Assembly (NCBI GenBank): GCA_002104895.1
Contig: MCFG01000183.1
Coordinates: 1-32,500 of the forward strand
DNA length: 32,500 bases
Direction: 5' to 3'
DNA from: Anaeromyces robustus
Lineage: Eukaryota; Neocallimastigomycota; Neocallimastigomycetes; Neocallimastigales; Neocallimastigaceae
Shown here: piece by piece, positions 1 through 12,324 of the stretch
Layout of the letters: every line of letters starts with the position of its first letter
How positions within the stretch are numbered: the first letter of the stretch is position 1
The notes under the pieces: generated by a model
The model's database searches: none
What the model saw: the letters and a program-made list of their open reading frames with translations, nothing else
What the model was told of the DNA's origin: nothing
Program-made: the position numbers and the translations under genes

Positions 1-208
1 TATCATAAATACATTAAAACCAAATAAGAATAAAAAAAAATAATAATAATATTTAATAAATGAATTTATATATATATATATATATAAAATAAATATTTTA
101 AAATAAAAGAAAATATAAAAAAATAATAATAATATAATTCATTTTTATATTATTTAATAAAATATATATAGGATAAATTTCAACTTTTTCTTATAAATAA
201 TATTAGAT

Positions 209-777
209 TTAAATAAAAATATAAAATATAAATATATATTTACCAAAGAAGAATAATACTGTTCCATAAATAAAAGTATCTACTAAATGGTGATAATGTT
301 TAGCTGGAGATTTCTTGTGTCTTTCATAATTGAAAACTCTACCAAGAATTAATCTGAATAAGAAATAGGCAATATAAAGAGTACCAATAAACCAAGCATA
401 CTTTACAATATCAAATCTAATATTATTATTTTATTATTATTATTATAAGTTCATCATAAATATTTCCATTTATTTATAAATAAAATTAATAAATAAATAT
501 AATTATAAAAATATAAATATATATGAATAAAAATTATTTTTTTAATAAGAAAAAAAATAATAATATTAATTTTTTTATTAATTAAACTTTACATTTTTTT
601 TATAAATTATTATTTTTTCTTCAATTTATAAAAATGATAAATTTAATATATTATTTTAATTATTTTCTTTTAAGATAAAAAAACAACAAAAATAAAAACA
701 AAAACTAACCTAATGTATAATTGGGTAAGGTTAAACTTATTAACAATAACAGTAGTATCACCGTCGAAAGCTTCCAT
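209..777 (-). CDS. Small membrane protein, N-terminal exons (probably partial)
   Basis: Two exons read on the minus strand: 777-710 and 416-244. They join in frame through a GTTAGT donor and a TTAG acceptor. The start ATG at 777 has an in-frame stop a few codons upstream. The reading begins MEAFDGDTTVIVNKFNLTQL and carries two hydrophobic stretches of about 20 residues (around residues 29-47 and 67-80), separated by a basic, His-rich loop (ERHKKSPAKHYHH). This suggests a small integral membrane protein. At 243-242 there is a good donor (GTAAAT), and no acceptor AG lies between it and the window edge, so a further exon probably lies to the left. If that donor is unused, translation reads through to a stop at 211-209, giving about 93 residues with an unlikely IFIFYIFI end. 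I do not recognise the family and infer no function. Confidence 0.6.
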
Positions 778-984
778 TTTTAAAATTAATTGTTATAAAT
801 TTTATACTTAATTTATTATTATTATTTTGATTTACTTTAAATTGATTTATTACAAATATTTATTTTAAATATTTTTCTTTTTTTTTTTTTTTTTTTAACA
901 ATTATTATACAATAAAATAATTAAATTATTATTTTACAATGATTTATTTTATTTTAAATAGAAAGAAAAAGTTTTATTATTATT

Positions 985-1010
985 TTTTTCTTTTTCTTTT
1001 TCTTTTTCTT
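985..1010. repeat. (TTTTTC)n microsatellite
   Basis: About four tandem copies of a pyrimidine hexamer, followed by a pure T run. It lies some 200 bases upstream of the start codon of the minus-strand membrane-protein gene. Confidence 0.8.
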
Positions 1011-1271
1011 TTTTTTTTTTTTAAAAAAAATACAAAGTTTTATTATATAAAAAAAATTTAAAAAAAAGCAAAGAAAAAAAAATTTTTTTTTAATAATAAT
1101 AATTATTTACATAAAATTTCTTATAATAATAAAAAAATAAAATAAAAAAAAATTATTTGATTTTAATAATTATATTCCTAATATATTAATTTTATATTAT
1201 TTAATTTAAATTATATATACCAAAAATTTATTTAATTAGTTAATATTTATTCATTTATTTAATAATAAAAA

Positions 1272-1274
1272 TAT

Positions 1275-1313
<39 letters not shown>

Positions 1314-1327
1314 TCTATTTATTTATT
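1272..1327. repeat. (TTTA)n microsatellite
   Basis: About 14 tandem copies of ATTT/TTTA with one TCTA interruption near the end. Confidence 0.9.
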
Positions 1328-2399
1328 ATACATAAAAAATTTTCAAAAAAGTATTTATATATTAATATATATATATTATATAATATATTATATAACATTT
1401 GTATTACATAATAATACTTTAATTTATGGAATAATTATTCTTCCATTTTGTTTTATATATAATATATTATAATATATACAATTAAATAGATTAATATAAA
1501 AATTATTATAAATTATATATTAATAAATTATATAATTGAATAGAATGAAATTGAATTGAATTTAAAAAAAAAAAAAAAAAAAAAGAAATTTTATTGAATA
1601 TTATAAATTAAATATTTATTTAATTATATAATTAATTATTCATTTAATTAATTATGGATTTATTTAATTATTTATTATTTAATTATTTAATATTTATTTA
1701 TTTATTAAATCTATTATAATAGCAAATTATAATTAAATCATTTTAAAACAATCCAATATATTAATATATATATTATTAATTAAATTTTTATATTGACATA
1801 TGAAAATAAATTAATATAATATATTTAATATATTATTATTCTATTTAATACAATATATTAATATATTAAAGGATTATAATTTATAAATAGAAAAAATGTT
1901 TTTTTTTTTTAATTTTTTTTTTTTTTAATTTTTTAATTTTTTAATTTACTTTTTTTTCCCTTTTCCTTTTTCCATTTTTTATTTTTTAATTTTTAAAACA
2001 AAATTTCCTACTAATACAGAAATCTTAAAAATCTCTCTGTTTAAATAAATGGATAATAAATAGCTATTAAATAAATAACTTAATTTAATTATTATTTTTT
2101 GTAATATCTCAATGAATATGATAATAATTATTAAATAAATAAATTAAAATCATTTATTTATTTATTTATTTTTTTTTAAGAGATAAAAATAAAAAGTTTA
2201 AAACCGAAATGAAACTAACTATTATAATATTAACTATTATCAATTGTTGTTCTTGTTATTTAATTATCAATTATCATTATTATTATTGTTGTTGTTGTTG
2301 TTATATAAAAATGAAATAAAAATAAGTAAATAAAACTACGGTTATTTAAAATATTTTAAAACAAAAGTGGTGTATAATTAATTATAAAGATGAATCTTT

Positions 2400-2706
<307 letters not shown>

Positions 2707-3166
2707 ACTTTCAAAAAAAAATCACAACACTTTTTTTTTTCTAATAAAAGAAAGTTTTTTTATATTTTGTTTTTTGTTTATAAATTATTTATTTTTTATT
2801 TTTAATTTTTATTTTTTAAAGTTGTATTATGACAGATTATTTTATATATAAAATATATTAAAATATATTATTTAATATTGTATAATATTATTAAAATATA
2901 TTAAAATATATTAAAATATAATTATATATTTATATAATTATGTTTTAATATATTATACAATTATTTATATATATAATTATATATTTGTATAATTGTATAA
3001 TAAATAATCCTATCTATAAACAATTGTAGATATTATAATCTATGAATGAATGTTAATTATATTATTTTATTTATTTATTTATTTAAATAATATTTATTTA
3101 TTCATTTATTTTATTTATATTAATTTATATTAATTTATTTACATTAACATGAACATTTATAATATT

Positions 3167-3219
3167 GTATAATGTATAATGTATAATGTATAATGTATAA
3201 TGTATAATGTATAATGTAT
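3167..3219. repeat. (GTATAAT)n heptamer array
   Basis: Seven perfect tandem copies of the heptamer GTATAAT plus a partial eighth. The unit is distinct from the TTTA and ATT arrays that dominate the rest of the window. Confidence 0.92.
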
Positions 3220-5168
3220 TTCAATTAATGTAAAAAATTTTTTACCGTTTTTTTTTTTTTAATTTTTAATATTATTTAATGATTTTTTATAATACTAAAT
3301 TTATAATCTTTTTTTTTATATTTTAATTTTTATTTTAATTTTTCTTTTGTTTCATTTTTTTTAAAAAAAAAAAAAAAGATAAATTATGACAATATAACAA
3401 TAATATATAATTAAATAATTATAATATATAATAATAATATATAATGAATAATTATATTATGTTATATTATATGAGAATTGACATTTATAATATATTGGAA
3501 TATAATGTAATGTAATACAATTTATTGAAATATTTATTATTACATCATTTATAAAATACACGTAATTCAAGAATGTTTTAAAAATGGTTAAAAGATTAAA
3601 GATTATTTGTTAACAATTTATTATATATTATATTATATAATAATATATATTTATATATATTTAAATCATATCCATATGGATTAATTATTAAAATTATTTA
3701 TTTATATAATTATTCATTCATTCATTTATATAATATTCATTTATTTACATAATATTTATTTATTTATTCATTTAAATAATAAGGATTTTTTTGTTTTTTG
3801 TTTTTTCTTGGCTTCCTTATCCATCATAAAGCCACACAAATTAATAAAACATAATAATATAAAAAATAATATAAATAATATAAAAAATAATATAAAAAAA
3901 TTAAAAAATTAAATGTGTAATTCTGTGTAATTATGTAAATAATAAATAAATAAATGAATAAATAAATAAATGAATAAATAAATAAATAAAAAATAGAAAA
4001 GGATTAATTTATATATATTTATATATTTATTGATACTGATCAAAAGAATTTTTTTATTATCTGTTTATTTAAAAAAAAAAAAAAAAAAAGTCAAATAATA
4101 ATAAATAATAATAAATAAAATTATTTATTTTATTAATATTTATTTTGTTACAGATAAAACTATTTATAATGATTTCTTTTTAATTAAATTTTTTGTATTT
4201 TATTTTTATTTTTTTTGATAATTACTATTAATTTATTTATATTTATATATATATATTATATGATGTTTTATTTTATTTTATATTTCAATGATTTCTTTTT
4301 ATTTTATTTATATTTATAAATTTATACATAGTATTTTTTTTTTTAACTTTTAAAATAAAGAAGAACAAAACAAAATTAAAAAGTAAAAAATAAAAATAAA
4401 TAAAAAAATAAAGTATCTATCAATTTCTGTATTATAAAATATATTAAAAATAATACTATTTTGTTTGATTTTATTTTATTATAGATTTAATATATTAAAA
4501 AATAATTAAAAAATATTAAAAAATATTAAAAAATATTTAAATGTAACGTTATACAATAATAAAATAATCATAAAATAATAAATAATAAATAATAAAAACT
4601 TTAAATAAAAAGATTATATAAATAATAAATAATAAATAAAATATAGTAATGCTTATTAAAAAATGATAAAAAAAATTATTATTATTATTATAAAAGATTT
4701 ATAATTAAACTAAACAAACATAAAAAATAAAAAAAAAAAAACATTATTAGTTATTTTAAATAATAATTATATATAGATATGGATATGGATATAGATATAA
4801 TAAATATATTATAATAGAGATTTTTTATTAAATTATATTTTTTTTTTATTATTTATTTTTTATTATTTTTTATTTTTTATTGTTTTTATTTTATTTTATT
4901 TTTATTTAATACATATTTTAATTTTTAATTTATTATAAATTAAAATATATTTACATAAATATTTTTTTTTTTTTTACATAATTAATAGGATTAATATATT
5001 ATTATTATTATTAGTAGTAGTATTATAGTAATATTATAATGATATTATTATTATATTATTATATTATTTATTATTTATTATTAAAAATTATTATTATTAT
5101 TATTATTATTATTAAAATTATTTTTCTTTTAGTAAAAGTAGAAAGATTTTAATATAATATAATATTTT

Positions 5169-5211
<43 letters not shown>

Positions 5212-5624
5212 TTTTATTATAAATGAATGGTTTTTTTTTTTTTTTTTTTTCTTAATTTGCAAAATTTTCATTTCTAATTTTCTTTTTCTTAAATTTTTTT
5301 TTTATATTTTTTTATTTTATTTTATTTTTTTTTTTTTTTTTTGTGTGTGTATGTTGTGTTTTTGTTTAATTGTTTAATTGTTTAATGATTTGTTTTTGTT
5401 TTTCTTTGTTTTTTTTTATGTTTTTTGTTTTGTTTTTTTTTTTTTAGTTTTTGTTTTTTAGTTTTTGTTTTTTGCTTCATATTTTTATATCTATATAACA
5501 TTTTAAATCTATTATATTTTATTCAAATATATATATATATTCTATTTGTTTGTTTGTTTGTTTGTTTTTTATTTCTTTAAACTTTTTAATGGTTATAAAC
5601 ATTTTTTTTTATATTTTTTTAATT

Positions 5625-8600
5625 TTAATTTTGTAAATATGGATTTTCATCTTGTGGTGGTGGTGGTGGTTTTGGTCTTCTTTCTTTTCTCTTATAACCT
5701 ATATCATCTAATATATTACTGATAGTTCTATTTTAAATTAAATTAAAAAAAAAAAAAATTAATAATATAATAAATAATAAATAATTACATTGTTAATATA
5801 TTATATATATTATTTAATATATGATAATTATAAATATTATATATATATAAACTTACTTAATAGAATATGTAATGGAAGATACAACTGGTTCTGAATCATT
5901 AACACCTTGGTCACTTAAATCAATATTAAATATAAATTCCTTTTGTTCTACTAAATCATCCTTAAAAATGAATAAGAATACATCTTCAACTTCTGCATTA
6001 TTTTCAAGATAGAATCCCAATTTCTATATATTTTATAATAATAATTAAAAAAAAAAAAAAAAAAAAATTGATAATAATTATTATTTTATATTAAATATCT
6101 TAATATCATTACTTATTATAAATTATTAAATATTTAAATATATATTTAATATATATATATATTTTTTTATTATTATTATCATTATTTTCATTTCTTTTGA
6201 AAAAAAAAAAAATAAAATAAAAAAAATTACCTTATAGAATGGTTTAAATGGAATCATTCTCTTCTTATCAATATCCCATAATGCCTTTGACATACGAAGT
6301 ACAACCAATAAATACATGGAAGCAAACGTTAAAGATGCCATAAAGTAAGCTTAAAAAAATTTAAAAAAAAAAAATAAAGTAAAATAAAATAAAACAATTA
6401 TATTTTTAAAATTGATTATTATATTAATAATAATTAAATAATTTATAATTATAATAATAATATATAATATTCTTTAATTTCATTTTTTTAAAAAAAAAAA
6501 TAAAAAAAATAATACTTACAAACAATATTTCCAATATATTTTGGTAAATAAACAGAAGCAAAATCGTAGGTAAATTGATCTAAAATTTCTTCTGCTTCTT
6601 CAGGTTTACCACCATGACTAATAAAGTCTTTAAGATAACGTAAAGTATTACTCTTACTAAATATTTCATTATTAGAAAGAACATCACAGAAATTAGCTAT
6701 AACATTGCTTAAAACATTATCTTCTTGCCAATCTGGATTAATAATAATTCTTCCAAATATAAAGGTAGCACTATATAATACATAATACATAAAACCTAAT
6801 GGAGAAGCATCTACCATTTCTACTGGTAATTTATTCCAAATTTCACCCAAATATATGAATAATTTATTTTGTAATTCTTCTTTTTCACAGAATAAACCCT
6901 AGATATTAATTAATTAAAAATAAAATTAAATAAAATAAATATTAATTAATATAAATAAATAAATAAATAAATAAATACAAATTAATAAATAAATATTAAT
7001 AAATAATAAATAAATAAAAAAAAAATATTAAATATATATATATTTTTTATATTTTAATATTTTTTTTAATAAATTTATAAGATTATATTATCAATGACTT
7101 AATTTTTTTTTTTTTAAAAAAAAAAAAATATTTACTTGAACTAATAATGGTTGAATTCCAACAAAACCACGAATAGAACTAAAGATATCATAAATACTCT
7201 TTGGTTCTCTAGCAGAAACAGAGAAACCACATTTACTAATATAAAGTAAACAACAATCTATAATATTTGAATAGATATCTCTAAATACAGTAATTGGAAG
7301 GTTTAATAATGATGATGGTATCCAGAATAATTCACCACGATCCTTAAGTGTATCATTTTCACTATAAATTTCAATAGCAACCTATAAAAATAAAATTAAA
7401 AAAAAAAAAAATAAAATAAAATAAATAAATAAATTAAAATAAAATAAAGAAATAATTAAATAATTAATTGAATAATTAAAAATAAAAATAAAATAATAAT
7501 AATAATAATAAATTAAATAAATAATAGATATGATATTATTATAATTATATAACTATATAACTATATAATTATATAACTATAAATTAAAATTATAAAATAA
7601 TAATAATTTTTATATACTATTTGTTATATGTTATATATACCTTTTCAATCTTAACAATCCAATCAATAATATTAGTAGAATCATTTAATACAGGTTGTGG
7701 GTTTTCATTAGCTGTTGTCCATGATATACCCTTATGTTGAATATCCATTTCATAATCAGCAAGAATATTAACATGTTCACATAAACATTTATGAATACCA
7801 TCAAGAGCAGCATTAGTAATAGTAACCTCTCTATTAGAATCAATGTAGGTATAGTAAAGTTCAAAAGCTCTAATAGTTAAATCATAACCCTATGATAATA
7901 AAAAAATTATTTATTTATATAATTTAATAATAATAATCATAAGTAAATATATATAAATTTAAAATTATATAAAAAAATAAAAAATAAATAAAAAAATAAT
8001 ATAGATATATAGATATATATATAAATATTATTTAATTACAATAAAACTATCTAAAGCCCAATCAATAGCTTCATTAGCTAAATCTTGAGTTAATGTACTA
8101 CTTTCTTCTGCAAAGATAGAAAGAATACTATTAACAAAAGTATAGATAGAGATACAACATTGTGGGTTTTCTGTAAGCTCACTATTTATAATAAAAAAAA
8201 TGAATAATTAAAAAATAAATAAATAAATAAATAATATATTATAAAATAAATAAATAAATAATATATTATAATAAAAAAAAAATTGAATAATTAAATATAA
8301 TTTATATTTAAAAAAACTATTATCTAGGATCATATTTTTTTAATTATAAATTATAAATTATATTTCTTTTTTTTATTTTTTTGCTTTTTTTTTTTTTTTT
8401 ACCTGACATTGCCATTACTCCAAATAACTTTAAAAGTAATCATATCTAAATTAACTAACATTTTACGAATTTGATCATGAATATCTTCAAAACTTTTAAC
8501 TTGTAAATTACCACGTTGATGTTGAATAAATGTATAACCTTCAATTAAACTACTTAAAAGATTAGCCGTAACAGATTTTTCTTTTAAATTAACTGGTAAA

Positions 8601-11600
8601 TAAAGGAATAAATAATTTAAAATAATTGGGAAATAACCAATAACTTTTTGGAAATTTTGTAATAAAATTTCGGAAAGGAAAATACAAGAAGCTTTACAAC
8701 ATGCTGTATAATTTTTAGTAATGGTACCTCCATTATCAGGATATTTAATATTGGAAGCTAAGGTATTACAAAATTCTACAATAGGTTGTTTGGCTTCTTT
8801 ACTATTAGGTGAAGAAGGTGAATTTTTATTAATATTAGAGGATTGTTTTCTCCATGGGAAAGAAGCAGAAGAAAGTTGTTGAATAGTTATTTCTACTAAA
8901 ATATCTGGATTAATTTCTAATAATTTTGACATTAAAACAATACAGGTATCTTTTAAATGTTCAAAACGTCCACATACATTAATTAAAGCATTCACTAAAA
9001 CACCTGTATTAGATTCACCATACGCTTCAGAGGAAGCAATATCTGTCCAACATTGATAAATATCTTCTTTAGCACTAGCAGGTTTATAATAAAAGGTAAT
9101 ATCCATTAAAAATTTAAAGAATTCTTGAGAAACAACATCTTTAGAAGAAATATCCATATCAATGAAATGACACCATGGACGAATTAAATTTAAAATCCAA
9201 GTTTGACCAAATATTAAAGTTTGTTGACCTTCTTGTTTTTGAATAGAACGTGAACAACGAATAGCTTCCCAAATAAAGTTACCTGAATCTTCTGGGAAAA
9301 GTTTTGCAGCTAATTCAGATAATTCTAAGACTCTACTTTTTAAAACATGTCCAACATTGGAATAGAAACGACCAGAGAATTTACCAAAATATCCTTCCAT
9401 ATCCATTTCTTTATTAGGATTGAAAAGTGTAAATAATTTTTTAACAAAAAGAAGAGCACGAAGACGTATACTTTTAGAAACATGTAACATATTGTATAAA
9501 CCGAAAAAGATTAAACTACCACAACGTTGACGAAGTTTTTTATAGAATTCATCTGTAATTTCTGGAACAATTAATTCATCATCTTCTTTAGCATTTCCGG
9601 AGCCATAAAGGGTAAAGATATTATTATCAGGTTGTGGAAGATTATGAAGAATAGCGATATATTTTTCAATACAAGAATAAATACCACTATCCTTATTATC
9701 AAGGAAGGTACTTGGTGTAATTTTTTGTTTTGGAAGAACTAAATCAAATATAGCTTCAGAGAATAAAATAGCTTGAGAATTCTTATTACTATAGGAATGA
9801 GCTAATACGGTACCAAGTACATTTTCATAATTATTTTTAAGACATGGGGAAAGAATTTGGAATCCATTTCTTTCCATTCTAGTCATCCATACAATTAATT
9901 CATGTGGAATAGAATCCCCATTAAATGGATCACTTCCTTCTAAAAATTTTTCCATAGCTTGACCAATCTTAACATAAAGTTTTCTACAATTATTACAATA
10001 TTTATCATGATTACTACTACCACTATTTAAATTGGCATTAATAACATCTTGACAAATGAAATACCATTCTCTTAAAATTTTCATAATAGTAACACGTTGT
10101 TCATTATCCCATTTATTGGTCATAATTAAAGTTTCGGATAATCTTTGAATGATGGTAACAAAATTAATAGCTGTTTTTATTCTTGGAATATTCTTATTAG
10201 AAATGAAACTAGCACTTTCAAATAAAGAAATAGAAGCATTTAAAGCATTTAAATAAATATCTAAAACCGTATGTTGATTTTCACCTTGTGGAAGTTCATT
10301 AATCAATTCATCAAAATAGGTATTTTGAGAGGTATATCTCAAAAAGCTAATAATATCATCTAAAAGATGAGAAGAACTTTTACCACGCTTTGAACTATTA
10401 GTTACAAATAATCCCCAAATTTGATTGATCATCATTTTTATTACACTTGGATGAGTGAAATAAGTGGATGTATTTAAGGCTTTGATTTCCCATGAAACAT
10501 CTGAAGATAGAATTGGGTATAAGAAGGTACGGAAGACATGGAAAAGTAATCCTTCTGAACTATTTACAGGTTTAAAGGTCATTACTGTAGTACGATTATC
10601 TGGTACACCAGCTAATGCCATCAGTAATACCATATAAGAATTATAAGCAGTGATATATTCAGAATCTACCATAGATTGAGCAGTAATATATGGTATGGCA
10701 GAAACCATTAAAAATTTAGCACATTGTCTTAAGGCCTTAACACGACCAAAATTAACAAATTGACGTGCAGATTCACCAAGATAATATTTATATAAATATG
10801 AATAATCACTGGCAGCGACTTCCTTTGGATGAATAATGGTTAATACGGAAGCCATTTTTGGTGTAACAATATAACCGTATAAATCCTTTTCTAAAAATCC
10901 GTACATACCTTGACGTGCAATGACGGTTTCTTGTTCTTCTAAAATAGTAGCTAATGGTAATTTAACTTCATTATCTAATTCTAAGGAATTACAAACAACC
11001 TTTTGAATTTCATTGAAATCTGTTAAAATTTCATAGGCTAACATACGAATTCTTGGACTTTCACGAGCCATCATAACCATCATAGCAGCATCTAATTTAC
11101 AAGAAATTCTATAGGCATCATCATCATTGATGGGTTCATCTGGAGCATACATATCTTTATTAACCCACATTTTTAAAAGGAAATCTAAATGAGTTAAAAT
11201 AGTACATATACTAACATCATCTTGATGTTCAGTTCTCTTTAAAAGATTAACAAAACCTTTAATAATACCTAAACGAGTTTCTGGAATACGAGCAAACATT
11301 TTTTGAAGAGTAAATGAAACTTCACAGGCAATATCTTCCATTGAATGAATTAAATAATTAGCAATACAATATGGACCTGAAACTAATTCTGGAGCAGGCA
11401 TAAATGGAATAAGACGAACACATTCAATAAATAATTTACTTATAAGATTATGAGGTTCACTTTTAGATTTTTTACTATTACTTGAAGCCTTGGAATATCT
11501 AGTTTGAGTATTAGATATAGGTAATTTAATAAGAGCTGGAATATTTGAAGGTGGTACACCTCTTGCTTCACACCAATGAGTTAAAGCCTTTTGTACATTC

Positions 11601-12293
11601 TTATTAGCAGCTTCACGTTTGGATACTTTTTCAAGTCCTGTAGTAGAAGTATTATTGGCATTATTAGCATTATTAGCATTTGGACCATGTGGTGAAGTAC
11701 TTGTAGGATTATTATTATTGTTGTTGAATTCTTCAATAGCAGTAAAACGTCTTGATCCTTGTTGAACACTACTAATTCGAGAAAGGGAATACCATTGTGA
11801 ATCATTTAATCTATCTCTATGTTCATTTCTACCTAAAGTATTAACAGTTAACATATTATTGGTATTTAAATTGGCATTTTCTACATTATTAATAGAATAA
11901 AAATCTTCTAATTTTCCATATAAACTTTCATAATCTAATTCTTCTTTATCTTGATCATTATATTCCCAGAATGGTATTGGTTCAAGGACACGATGACTTT
12001 TACCAAGAACTTGTATACCAACATTAAATTCAGTCATTTGAATTGTTCTTACTAATTGTTGTTCAAAATCAGCTGGTATATCATCAAGTAAAATATTAAA
12101 TCTTTCATCATATCTACAAATAGCATGTTCTGCAAATCCTGATTCAGCATCAGATATAACATTTAAAGCACGAATAGCAATATAATAATTATCAAAATTT
12201 TGACTACTTGTATCTAAAAGACAAGTAATTGTAGATTTTAATGTCATATATAAACTATTAAAAATATATATTAATAAAAATAAAAATAAAAAT

Positions 12294-12324
<31 letters not shown>

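Noticed and set aside
3800-3845. GC-richer spot with a minus-strand ATG ATG GAT AAG start
   Set aside because: The frame has only about 18 codons and ends in poly-Lys; no splice partner or second exon seen.
11581-11805. Minus-strand 74-codon frame inside Furry exon 9
   Set aside because: Out-of-frame shadow of the large exon.
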